Positions 55,797-64,000 of a DNA stretch of 64,000 nucleotides are shown one piece after another. Made by a program: the position numbers and the translations under genes. The notes under the pieces are model-generated. The model was given only the letters and a program-made list of their open reading frames with translations. It did not search any database and was not told where the DNA came from. Location of the stretch: positions 11,323-75,322 of the forward strand of contig DAISOU010000005.1 of the NCBI GenBank assembly GCA_036830315.1, written 5' to 3'. Source of the DNA: Enterosoma sp002399505 (GTDB lineage Bacteria; Bacillota_I; Bacilli_A; RFN20; CAG-288). The first letter of the stretch is position 1. Each line of letters opens with the position of its first letter.

Positions 55797-57316
55797 GCGA
55801 TAACAAACCAATAGACACTGGCTATACTCCTGATGTTCTTTCATGCCTGGCTGACTTGTCAAACGATGAGGTTTTTACACCACCAGAAATTGCAAAAGCG
55901 ATGATTGACTTATTGCCCGAAGAGCTTTTCACTAATCCAAACACAACCTTTCTTGATCCAGCCTGCAAATCAGGAATTTTCCTAAGAGAAATAGCTAAGA
56001 AACTACTTATTGGTCTTAAAGACAAGATTCCTGATCTCTCTGAAAGAATTGATCATATTCTTCATAAGCAGCTCTTTGGTATAGCAATCACTGAGCTTAC
56101 AAGTTTAATGTCAAGAAGAAGTCTATATTGCTCCAAATATCCAAATGGAAAGTATTCTGTTTCTATTTTTGATAATATTCAGGGAAATATAAAATATAGA
56201 AACAGTGAGCATACTTTCGTTGATGGAAAGTGCATGTTCTGTGGATGCAGTGATAAGACATTTGGTTCGAAAGTTAGAAATGACCTAGAATCACACGCAT
56301 ATGAGTTTATTCATACGACTAAACCGGAGGACTTATTTAAAATGAAATTTGATGTAATTATCGGGAACCCACCATATCAATTAGATGATGGTGGAGCACA
56401 AGCTAGCGCTAAACCTATTTATAATTTATTTGTTGAACAAGCCATTAAATTAAATCCACATTACCTGGTAATGATTACACCATCAAGGTGGTTTGCTGGA
56501 GGTAAGGGGCTAGATGGTTTTAGGGAAAAGATGCTGAACGATAAGCATATTGAAATAATTGACGATTTTATTGACGCTAGCGATTGCTTTCCCGGCGTTG
56601 ATATAAAAGGTGGTGTTTCATATTTTCTGCGTAATAGGAATTATAATGGTGATTGCTTGATTAGAACTCATGAAAATGGAATCGTTTCATCTGAGATGAA
56701 AAGACCACTTTTACAAGAAGGTGATGACGTTTTTATTAGATTTAATGAAGCTATTTCAATTCTTAATAAGGTTAAGGAGAAAAAAGAAGTATCTTTTGCC
56801 TCTGTCGTTAAACCCGCCATGCAATTTGGTTTTCGAACTTTTTTTAGTGATTTCGACTCCAAAATGCATTTAGAAGGAATGATTAAAGTTTATGCTAATC
56901 ATTCTATTGGATATATTAGGAAAAGCCGAATAAGTCGAGGACAAGAGTTCATTGATAAATGGAAAGTAATAATTCCTGAAGCGGTTGGTTCTGGAGATCT
57001 TCGTACTGATGTATTGAAGCCGATTATTAGTGAGCCTAATTCTATTAATACAGAAACGTATATAATGAACGGGCCATGGAAATCAAAAATGGAAGCCGAG
57101 AATGTTTGTAGTTACGTAAAAACTAAATTTTTCCATTTCCTTTTGGGCTTAAAAAAACTAACACAACACACAACTGTAAAAGTATATCAATTTATCCCAC
57201 TACAAGATTTTACCCATCCATGGACTGATGAAATGCTATTTACAAAATATGGCTTTTCACAGAAAGATATTGAATATATCACAAAGACAATATCACAACA
57301 AAAGGTGGGAAAATAA
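55793..57316 (+). CDS. Eco57I-like N6-adenine DNA methylase with a Cys/His insert
   Basis: 507 aa from ATG 55793 (ATGA overlap). Transfers a methyl group to adenine in DNA. Motif I is FLDPACKSGIFL (53-64). The catalytic NPPY is at 192-195. Between them lies CMFCGC followed by DLESHAYEFIH, a Cys2-His2-like arrangement that could bind zinc. The C-terminal half (about 290-507) should hold target recognition. It works with the helicase gene, whose start overlaps its stop (TAATG). Confidence 0.85.
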   Translation: MSDNKPIDTGYTPDVLSCLADLSNDEVFTPPEIAKAMIDLLPEELFTNPNTTFLDPACKSGIFLREIAKKLLIGLKDKIPDLSERIDHILHKQLFGIAITELTSLMSRRSLYCSKYPNGKYSVSIFDNIQGNIKYRNSEHTFVDGKCMFCGCSDKTFGSKVRNDLESHAYEFIHTTKPEDLFKMKFDVIIGNPPYQLDDGGAQASAKPIYNLFVEQAIKLNPHYLVMITPSRWFAGGKGLDGFREKMLNDKHIEIIDDFIDASDCFPGVDIKGGVSYFLRNRNYNGDCLIRTHENGIVSSEMKRPLLQEGDDVFIRFNEAISILNKVKEKKEVSFASVVKPAMQFGFRTFFSDFDSKMHLEGMIKVYANHSIGYIRKSRISRGQEFIDKWKVIIPEAVGSGDLRTDVLKPIISEPNSINTETYIMNGPWKSKMEAENVCSYVKTKFFHFLLGLKKLTQHTTVKVYQFIPLQDFTHPWTDEMLFTKYGFSQKDIEYITKTISQQKVGK

Positions 57317-60264
57317 TGTCTGACCAATTAGATAAACTCATATCTCCAAAAGCAGAATCTAAGCCAATGATCTATGCTTATTCGGACATTTCATATCCGA
57401 ATTGTCTTAAAGTTGGCTACACCTCTGTTGATGTGGATAAAAGAGTTGCACAACAATATCCAACAAAACGCCCTGATGGTTTAGTTCCATATAGAATTGT
57501 TTTGCGTGAATCAGCAATGCTTTCTGATGGTTCTTCCTTTATGGATCATGATGTTCATAGAGCCTTAAAAAGAATGGGAATTAAACAACTCGGTGATTCT
57601 GAGTGGTTTAAATGCTCTGTGAATGATGTTAAGGCCGCAATAGTCGCAGTTAAAACTGGAACAAGAAACTTTGAGAAAAGAACTGAAACGTTCAAAATGC
57701 GACCTGAGCAGGAAGAAGCTGTTAGAAAAACAGAGGCTTATTTTGAGTCAACCTACGCTGAAGGGTCGCATCATTATCCAAAATTTCTTTGGAATGCGAA
57801 AATGCGTTTTGGAAAGACGTTTGCAACATATGAACTTGCTAAGAAAATGGGCTTTAAGAGAGTCCTTGTACTCACTTTCAAACCAGCAGTTGAATCAGCT
57901 TGGAAGGAAGACCTTCTTACTCACGTTGATTTTGTTGGGTGGCAGTTTATAGCAAGAGACCCTGATAACATCTCAGATACTTTAGACGAACAATATGAAA
58001 GAGCAGATAAAACAAAACCTATCGTTTGCTTCGGCTCGTTCCAAGACTTCTTAGGGGTTGATAAAGCAACTGGTGGAATCAAAGCTCACAATGAATGGGT
58101 CCACACTAATAATTGGGATCTTGTCGTTTTTGATGAATATCATTTCGGTGCCTGGAGAGATTCTGCAAAGAAACTATTTGAGCAGGATGAAGATGAATAT
58201 GATGAAAATGATAATGAAGATAATTCAGGTAACGAATTGGATGAAACCTGGCTGCCTATTACTTCTTCATACTATTTGTATTTATCTGGAACTCCTTTTA
58301 GAGCTATAAACTCAGGTGAGTTTATTGAAGATCAAATATATAACTGGACCTATAGTGATGAACACAAGGCAAAAGAAGACTGGGTTGGTGATGATAATCC
58401 TTATTCTGCATTGCCAAAGATGATTATGCTTACCTATAAACTACCGGAAAGCATAGAAAAAATCGCTAAAGGCGGAGAATTTAATGAATTTGATTTAAAT
58501 GTCTTTTTCTCTGCAGAAGGAAAAAGAAAAGATGCTCATTTCATTTATGAAGACTATGTTCAAAAATGGCTGGATCTTATACGTGGTTCTTATCTTGAAA
58601 CAACAGTTGACGAACTGAAACTTGGTGCTGAAAAGCCTGCTATGCCTTATTCAGATACCAGACTTTTAAGTGTTTTGTCTCATACGCTTTGGTTTATGCC
58701 TAACGTTGCTTCCTGTCAGGCTATGGCTAATCTTTTGACTATGCCACAGAATGCTTTTTATCATGACTATACAATCAATGTCTGTGCCGGTCCTGAAGCT
58801 GGCATAGGAATTGATGCCTTAAAACCAGTTCAGGAATCCATGAACGATCCTTTGAATTCAAAAACTATCACGCTTTCTTGCGGAAAATTGACAACAGGTG
58901 TCACTATCAAACCTTGGACAGGGATTTTTATGCTCAGAAACCTTTCTAGTCCTGAAACCTATTTCCAAGCAGCCTTTCGTGTTCAAAGCCCTTGGACTAT
59001 TAAGAAAGAAGATGGAACGACAGAGATTTTGAAAAAGGAATGCTATGTTTTTGATTTTGCTTTAAATAGAGCTTTGCGTCAGATTTCAGATTATTCCTGC
59101 CGTCTTAATGTAAAGGAAGCTAATCCAGAGAAGAAGGTTGGTGACTTTATCAACTTCCTCCCTGTTCTTGCATATAACGGAAGCAGTATGAGACAAGTCA
59201 ATGCAGCTGAAATATTAGATCTTGCAATGTCTGGAACTACGGCAACCCTTCTTGCTAAGAGGTGGGAATCCGCTCTTCTGGTAAATGTTGACAATGCTAC
59301 TCTCCAAAGACTTCTTGCCAGTCAAGAAGCTATGGATGCTTTGATGAGAATTGAAGGCTTCCGTTCATTGAATGATGATATCAAAACAATCATCAATAAA
59401 TCTGAAGCCGTCAAAAAAGCCAAGAAGGATGGCAAAGATGTCACTCCTAAAGAAAAGCGCGAACTTACTGAAGAAGAAAAAGAATACAAATCTAAGAGAA
59501 AAGAGATACAGGATAAGCTCATCAAGTTTGCCACAAGAATCCCTGTCTTTATGTATCTTACTGACTATCGAGAATACAGCCTTAAGGATGTCATTACTCA
59601 ACTTGAGCCTTCTTTGTTCAAAAAAGTCACCGGTCTAACAGTAAAAGATTTTGATTTGCTTGTATCTTTGGGTGTATTTAATGAAGCCTTAATGAACGAT
59701 ACCGTTTATAAATTCAAACGATACGAGGATTCGTCTCTTAACTATACTGGTATCAATAAACACGAAGGTGAAAAAGTCGGCTTATTCAACACGGTTATTT
59801 CCAAAGATGATTACGACAAAATGGCAGGAGAACTTTTAGATTCCCAAAAATATAATCCAATGCCTTTTAATTCAATTAATCGTCCATATTTTGATGATGC
59901 AAATAACAATGTATCCTATGATGATGATAATGATGAAGAGAATGATGGACCTATTGTTGAAAGAATTAAGCCAAATATAGATAACATCAGAGGACCGCTT
60001 GTCAAAGAGACAAAACATTCTTTTGTTTCCCCAACCAAGGAAACAATTATAAAGAATACAGTGACACCTTTCTACGAAAAGCCAATTAAGAAAGTCGATT
60101 TATCTGATTTATGTGTTGGATCAATAGTTTCTCATAAAGCCTTTGGTAAAGGGACAGTGAAAGCAATTGATAAAGCTTCCGGATTCATCACTGTCACTTT
60201 TGAAGGAAGAGACAGGAAGTTCCAATTTCCTGGAGCATTTGAACAAGGATTTTTAAGCAAATAA
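57316..60264 (+). CDS. GIY-YIG/T5orf172-like domain fused to a DEAD/DEAH helicase
   Basis: 982 aa. The N-terminal about 115 residues (MIYAYSDISY, LKVGYTS, and EWF near 95) resemble T5orf172/MUG113 nucleases of the GIY-YIG fold. A superfamily-2 helicase follows: motif I FGKT (about 165-168), motif II DEYH (273-276), motif III SGTPFR, and a late ETYFQAAFRVQSPW motif. A small C-terminal unit (SHKAFGKGTVKAID) ends it. The likely role is ATP-driven DNA movement and cutting of unmodified DNA, paired with the two methylase proteins. I cannot match the whole operon to a named type. Confidence 0.8.
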   Translation: MSDQLDKLISPKAESKPMIYAYSDISYPNCLKVGYTSVDVDKRVAQQYPTKRPDGLVPYRIVLRESAMLSDGSSFMDHDVHRALKRMGIKQLGDSEWFKCSVNDVKAAIVAVKTGTRNFEKRTETFKMRPEQEEAVRKTEAYFESTYAEGSHHYPKFLWNAKMRFGKTFATYELAKKMGFKRVLVLTFKPAVESAWKEDLLTHVDFVGWQFIARDPDNISDTLDEQYERADKTKPIVCFGSFQDFLGVDKATGGIKAHNEWVHTNNWDLVVFDEYHFGAWRDSAKKLFEQDEDEYDENDNEDNSGNELDETWLPITSSYYLYLSGTPFRAINSGEFIEDQIYNWTYSDEHKAKEDWVGDDNPYSALPKMIMLTYKLPESIEKIAKGGEFNEFDLNVFFSAEGKRKDAHFIYEDYVQKWLDLIRGSYLETTVDELKLGAEKPAMPYSDTRLLSVLSHTLWFMPNVASCQAMANLLTMPQNAFYHDYTINVCAGPEAGIGIDALKPVQESMNDPLNSKTITLSCGKLTTGVTIKPWTGIFMLRNLSSPETYFQAAFRVQSPWTIKKEDGTTEILKKECYVFDFALNRALRQISDYSCRLNVKEANPEKKVGDFINFLPVLAYNGSSMRQVNAAEILDLAMSGTTATLLAKRWESALLVNVDNATLQRLLASQEAMDALMRIEGFRSLNDDIKTIINKSEAVKKAKKDGKDVTPKEKRELTEEEKEYKSKRKEIQDKLIKFATRIPVFMYLTDYREYSLKDVITQLEPSLFKKVTGLTVKDFDLLVSLGVFNEALMNDTVYKFKRYEDSSLNYTGINKHEGEKVGLFNTVISKDDYDKMAGELLDSQKYNPMPFNSINRPYFDDANNNVSYDDDNDEENDGPIVERIKPNIDNIRGPLVKETKHSFVSPTKETIIKNTVTPFYEKPIKKVDLSDLCVGSIVSHKAFGKGTVKAIDKASGFITVTFEGRDRKFQFPGAFEQGFLSK

Positions 60265-60272
60265 GTGATTTT

Positions 60273-60326
60273 ATGAACACATCAAAGCAACTCAATATGA
60301 CTGCTGATCAGTTTATAAGGCAATAA
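60273..60326 (+). CDS. 17-aa peptide frame before the winged-helix gene
   Basis: MNTSKQLNMTADQFIRQ then TAA. It is in frame with the next gene (ATG 60330), one sense codon apart. It has no ribosome site. Either it is the lost N-terminus of that gene or it is chance. Confidence 0.25.
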   Translation: MNTSKQLNMTADQFIRQ

Positions 60327-60329
60327 AAT

Positions 60330-60623
60330 ATGGCAAGCCGTAACAATAGTGATTTTTCAGAAAAACATAAACATAAATACGGATTTGTAGAAATAGAGAA
60401 TCCGGAATCTGATTTTGATTTCAACGCCCCTGAATATCTTCTTAGAAAAGCTACGCCTGAGCAAAGAAGAATAATGCTGATCAACAAAATTGCTGATGAA
60501 AAGCATCATGTTTTTTCTATTGCTTATTTGGCAGATATTTTTGCCGTTTCCGAAAGAACAATTCAAACTGACCTTAAATTACTTAGTGGAATAAATTCCG
60601 CTAATTTCAAGCCGAAGCAATAA
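60330..60623 (+). CDS. Winged-helix / HTH_11-type small protein
   Basis: 97 aa. The C-terminal half (INKIADEKHHVFSIAYLADI, then SERTIQTDLKLL) is a DeoR-like helix-turn-helix. The N-terminal half is charged. It lies 65 bases after the helicase in the same direction, so it is probably the last gene of the cassette and may regulate it. The ribosome site is poor. Confidence 0.6.
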   Translation: MASRNNSDFSEKHKHKYGFVEIENPESDFDFNAPEYLLRKATPEQRRIMLINKIADEKHHVFSIAYLADIFAVSERTIQTDLKLLSGINSANFKPKQ

Positions 60624-60661
60624 ATCATAGATACATCCCAGTATCTGGGAAACTTTCTATG

Positions 60662-60960
60662 CTAGCAGTTGACTTCATTGTTGATTTCCATCGTCTTCGT
60701 AAGGCTTACCTCATTGATGTCCGTCTCCTTTGGCACATACCTTCTTTTCTGGCAGTTGAAGTTCTCAAGGCTGCCTTTATCGCATGAGTGGTATATCCTG
60801 CACTGTTCCCAGCTCCTGCTCCGCCTCCCTCCATTTTGAAAACTACGGGCTGTTGTCGAAGGTTATTGATTTGAAGACTGACCTGAACCTCCCCTTCAGC
60901 GTCCTATAATCGAACATCCTAAGGTCAACGACCGAATCCCTTGTAATCCGCTTGTCAGGG
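60662..60960 (-). pseudogene. IS30-family transposase remnant
   Basis: On the minus strand, LKGRFRSVFKSITFDNSP matches the IS30 region around the second catalytic Asp (FKSITFDNG). After a frame break, RSWEQCRIYHSCDKGSLEN, then RRYVPKETDINEVS, matches the SWERGSNEN / RRxxPKGTD region with the third catalytic residue. The frames are broken, and the N-terminal half is missing. The sequence from 60961 to 61100 holds a C7 then A9 tract and otherwise nothing I can name. Confidence 0.65.
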
Positions 60961-61145
60961 ATATTCTATCCCCCCCAAAAAAAAAGACTTTTACTAAAAG
61001 CCAACAACACTATTCTCCATCATATAAAAGGGTTTTAAAATCCTTTAAAAATTGATGCTTTTTTACTGTAAAGTTGATAATACAAAAATATACTAGCTTC
61101 CATCTTCAAAATCTATAATAATATTAGATATAAGGAAGTGCTATT

Positions 61146-62189
61146 GTGGAAAATTTGAAATATATATATAAATTTTTTTCAGCAAAAAAAGAATATAATT
61201 TTCGTTCAGTTGAAAATAATGAGGTGTTTTTGACAAAATATACAAATTTTAATGACCCATTAGAATTTAATTATGAAGAAGAATTTTTCGAGGCTGAAGA
61301 AAAAGTCATTTTAAAATATATCAAAGACAAAAAATTAATCAGAGAAACAAATAGCTTAGATTATTTATCTCACGATGAGTATAATCGTTTATTGTCTGAA
61401 ACAAGTAGATATGCAATTGAAGGTAATCATCACGACTCTTTTTTCGATATTATGAAAACTAAATCGAAAGAATTAAATAAAAAAATTAACATTATAAAGG
61501 GAGAATTTCAAAAAAAAATCACTAAAGAAATTAAATCCACGATTAAACTTAACCAATACGTTTGTTGTTTTACTGATTTAATTGATATTATGAATTTCAA
61601 AATGTGGGATTCATATGCAAATGGACATAACGGTTTTTGTGTTCAATATAAAATACCTGAAATGGAATGCACAAATAAATTAATCAAAATAAAATATAGT
61701 GATTTACCAATAACGATAAAAATGGGGACCCTATATGATTTTTTTTATAAAAACAATGACCGACAAATAAGAATTAATCTTTTAAAAGCATCATTAACAA
61801 AAAATATGTGCTGGAGAGATGAAAAAGAATATAGACTACTTTCTAACAAAGGAGGATTAAAAAATTCATACGAAATTTCAAATATTATTTGTGGTCTGAA
61901 AATGAATGACGAAAATATAATAAGAATGAAGAACATTTGTGATAAAAAAGGAATTGGATGCTATTGTATATATAAAAACTTCAATTCTTCATTTGATATA
62001 GGAACGGTTTATGACAAACTTATAACAAGATTGAAAATTAAACAGAGGAATTTGTTTCATAAAAAGTTTTATAATCATGCTCTTCACAAAGAGATTGATG
62101 AGAAAATTGAAACTTACGAAAAAATGAATACCAAATGTCCTTTTAAGTATTTGCATAATCTTCACTACTTTAATGAAAGGAATATTTGA
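61146..62189 (+). CDS. DUF2971-family protein
   Basis: 347 aa, GTG start with AAGGAAG 8 bases upstream and a TATAAT near 61110. The N-terminal FNDPLEFNYEEEF, the central CCFTDLIDIMNFKMWDSYANG with GFCVQY, and CWRDEKEYRLL are the DUF2971 signature. The family function is unknown, and members often lie in defence islands. Strongly AT-rich compared with the host genes. It stands alone between two IS remnants. Confidence 0.75.
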   Translation: MENLKYIYKFFSAKKEYNFRSVENNEVFLTKYTNFNDPLEFNYEEEFFEAEEKVILKYIKDKKLIRETNSLDYLSHDEYNRLLSETSRYAIEGNHHDSFFDIMKTKSKELNKKINIIKGEFQKKITKEIKSTIKLNQYVCCFTDLIDIMNFKMWDSYANGHNGFCVQYKIPEMECTNKLIKIKYSDLPITIKMGTLYDFFYKNNDRQIRINLLKASLTKNMCWRDEKEYRLLSNKGGLKNSYEISNIICGLKMNDENIIRMKNICDKKGIGCYCIYKNFNSSFDIGTVYDKLITRLKIKQRNLFHKKFYNHALHKEIDEKIETYEKMNTKCPFKYLHNLHYFNERNI

Positions 62190-62372
62190 TTAATAAATAT
62201 CATGAAGGTTATGTAAATCGCCCTCAAAGACCAATTTCATTAAGTTGTAGTTATTGCTCAAAAGGAACGTTATCACTATTGGTGTTTCATTATTATCAAA
62301 GGGCAAAGAAAACGACTCTGGCAATTGCTTATACTTCTTAGAAATCAGTTCTTTTACTGAAATAGAAAAGTT
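62190..62372 (-). pseudogene. Start-less 60-codon frame, possible gene remnant
   Basis: On the minus strand a frame without a start reads ISVKELISKKYKQLPESF and on to GDLHNLHDIY before a TAA at 62192-62190. It looks protein-like, but I know no family. Confidence 0.25.
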
Positions 62373-62409
62373 TTAATTTAATTATCACAACTATTGGAGT
62401 AAGCACGAA

Positions 62410-62460
62410 TGATATACTTGGCAGGAAATATTGACATAAAAAAGCACGGAATCTGCTGAA
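62410..62460 (+). pseudogene. Possible 5' scrap of an IS110-family transposase
   Basis: MIYLAGNIDIKKHGIC before a TGA resembles the start of IS110 transposases (MIYVGIDIAKxKH). Nothing of the rest of the gene remains. Confidence 0.3.
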
Positions 62461-62470
62461 AATTCGGTCT

Positions 62471-62508
62471 TTTACGAATATCCGTAAATTCATACGGATA
62501 TCCGTATG
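62471..62508. repeat. Two adjacent palindromes
   Basis: TTTACGAATATCCGTAAA (62471-62488) has 6-base arms. CATACGGATATCCGTATG (62491-62508) is a perfect 18-bp palindrome. Both share ATATCCGTA. They lie at the edge of the IS66 remnant and may be an operator or an element end. Confidence 0.5.
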
Positions 62509-62516
62509 GGCTTTTA

Positions 62517-63497
62517 TGTCTACTTCCTGTACTCGATTCCTTCACGCATCCAAGGGGACCAGGGCATGTACTTGGAGAAGTCAGAGCGGTCGCCGACGAT
62601 GTTCTTCAGAAGCTTCTCGACATAAAGGTCAGGGTACAGCCCGTTTGCCATGGCCGTCGTCACCAGCGTCATCAGTATGGCGGCGCTCTCGCCGCCCTTC
62701 TCCGACTTGGCGAACAGCGAGTTCTTTCCTGACGCAGGCGAATGACTTGGCGCAGTTCTCGGCCTCGTTGTTGGCTGCCGCAAGGTCTGACTCCTCGGCC
62801 GCGTCGATGCCGGAGAGTTATCCCTCGGTCGCCCTTTCGCCGATGGTCTCCTCGGGGGTCAGTCCCTTCTCTGCGATTTCCTTCTCGTTGGCGAGTATCC
62901 TGTCGATGAGCTTCACCGCCCTGAAGAAGGCCGATGTCTCCTTACGGCTGTCCGTCAGGGTCTTTGCGATGTCGGTGGACTTCCTCTTCAGATGCTCGAG
63001 GCAGTACTGGATGCCTATGTCCCCGGCGAAGCGGTCGTATCCGGCATAGCCGTCGAACGTCAGCTTCCCCCTGTATCCCTTCAGGATCGGCAGAAGCAGT
63101 TCCGTCCTCCTGTCCTTCGAGCAGAAGACATAGGCGCAGTCCTTCTCGTGAGAGGTCACCTTTCTGATCAGGCCATATATCCCAAGCCTCATGTCGGTGG
63201 TCCCGGGATAGAGAAAGACCTTCCGATCCTGACGCTGAAGCCGTTGATGGTCAGGCTGACTTCGTCGGTGACGTCAAGTGCCCGCACCTGTCCGGTGACG
63301 GCGATGAGGTTGTGCCTGTTCGGCGGTGTGGCATCGACTGCCACCGAATACTCGGTCTCCTTCCTCAGCCAGTACTCCAAGGTGGATATCTTTATTCCGT
63401 TCATTCCCCAGAGTGCCGCCATTGACAGATTGGAGACATGTTAGTCAGACAGCAGCCTCGTCCTGTATTCCGACGTAAAAGAAGACTTCTTTCCCAT
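62517..63497 (-). mobile_element. Degenerate IS66-family element
   Basis: On the minus strand a tnpA-like gene starts at 63497 (MGKKSSFTSEYRTRLLSD), meets an in-frame TAA at 63443-63441, then continues with the IKISTLEYWLRKETE helix-turn-helix region. A piece of the DDE transposase follows (LTFDGYAGYDRFAG, then YCLEHLKRKSTDIAK, 63192-62818). A C-terminal piece (NSLFAKSEKGGESAAI, then TAMANGLYPDLYVEKLLKN, 62783-62520) is in another frame. tnpB and the transposase N-terminus are gone. GC-rich, unlike its surroundings. Confidence 0.75.
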
Positions 63498-63694
63498 TTG
63501 TCTTTCTCCAAAAACGAGGATAACAAAAAGAAGACCCGGAGGGCTTCATGATCTCTCAAAAGGCAGGACGCATATCATTCGTGCTCACGTAATATGAATG
63601 CTTTTTCACAAATGTTCAAGTGATAGAACAACTAAATATATAATAAATTCTGTTATAATTAAAATGTCAAATATATTAAAAGGTGGTAGTGACA

Positions 63695-63982
63695 ATGTTT
63701 AGTGAGAAATTAAAATCACTTAGAAAAGAAAAGGACTTAACTCAAGAAGAATTGGCATCTGAAATTTTTATATCTAGAAGTTTAATTGCTAAATCTGAAA
63801 CGGGAGTTACCTATCCCACTAAAGAAAATTTGGAAAAATTAGCTTTATTTTTCAATGTTAATATTGATGAATTAATAGATAACAAGGAAACCACATTAGA
63901 GTTTGTTAATTCTAAAAGCATCGCAGAAAAAATTAACAATATATGTTTAATTAATAGTTTCCCAACGTATAAGACTATATAA
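63695..63982 (+). CDS. XRE-family regulator
   Basis: 95 aa from ATG 63695. AGGTGG is 8 bases upstream, and a GTG at 63683 lies too close to it. The N-terminal helix-turn-helix is LTQEELASEIFISRSLIAKS, and the usual follow-up LEKLALFFNVNIDELI is present. The last about 25 residues are unlike the family's usual partner domains, so the C-terminus may be truncated. AT-rich island gene; a TATAAT lies about 40 bases upstream. The 63498-63694 stretch before it holds no other gene that I can see. Confidence 0.8.
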   Translation: MFSEKLKSLRKEKDLTQEELASEIFISRSLIAKSETGVTYPTKENLEKLALFFNVNIDELIDNKETTLEFVNSKSIAEKINNICLINSFPTYKTI

Positions 63983-64000
63983 AGAGTCGTAAAAACGTCC

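Noticed and set aside
50512..63982. Prophage or conjugative element
   Set aside because: No integrase, structural, lysis, relaxase or conjugation genes are visible within the window; only an accessory island with IS elements can be claimed.
1..64000. CRISPR arrays, tRNA or rRNA genes
   Set aside because: No regular short repeat-spacer array and no cloverleaf-type or rRNA-like sequence was noticed on either strand; a covariance-model scan would be needed to exclude a missed tRNA.

Overview
The window looks like chromosome from an uncultured gut-type Firmicutes/Bacilli lineage. The evidence is single-membrane lipoprotein signals, AgrC/AgrA-style LytTR two-component systems, a CIRCE operator, cre-like operators, and strong AGGAGG ribosome sites. 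The standard code is in use: TGA ends several genes, for example at 18957-18959 and 55099-55101. The exact taxon cannot be fixed from sequence reading. No rRNA, tRNA or CRISPR array was seen.

Region 1 (1-14.6 kb) holds cell-surface proteins: a partial gene, a membrane-anchored protein, two giant tandem paralogues (1362 and 1347 aa) built of repeated modules, a lipoprotein, and two lipoproteins carrying CBM6-like modules. Region 2 (14.7-33.2 kb) is a surface glycan-degradation cluster. It has three domain-inverted GH3 enzymes (two held in the membrane at both ends, one a lipoprotein), a Listeria-Bacteroides-repeat lipoprotein, an S41 protease-like gene broken by an in-frame stop, and two paralogous LytTR regulator/GHKL kinase pairs flanking the set. 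Cre-like operators sit in front of the CBM lipoproteins and the third GH3 gene. A candidate type I toxin-antitoxin locus lies at 28.8-29.0 kb.

Region 3 (33.3-50.4 kb) is mostly housekeeping: flavodoxin-like reductase, ribF, truB, a TtcA-like tRNA thiolase, rpsO, a Nudix hydrolase, guaB, htpG under a CIRCE variant, a nitroreductase, a flavoprotein and rlmD. It also holds two genes with single-base frame breaks: a SHOCT membrane protein with a break at a G4 run, and a large lipoprotein whose start codon is followed at once by A8 then T6, a probable phase switch.

Region 4 (about 50.1-64 kb) is an accessory island that begins at the 3' end of rlmD, where base composition becomes more AT-rich. 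It contains a PHP-ATPase (TrlF-like) gene with a small overlapping partner, then a GC-rich IS256-family insertion with an intact 8-bp target duplication. Next comes a tightly overlapping cassette: XRE regulator, motif-I-only methylase-like protein, Eco57I-like methylase with a Cys/His insert, and a GIY-YIG/T5orf172-helicase fusion, followed by a winged-helix protein. A DUF2971 gene, wrecks of IS30-, IS66- and possibly IS110-family elements, and another XRE gene end the window. The four-gene methylase/helicase cassette is the best candidate for an undescribed defence or modification system.
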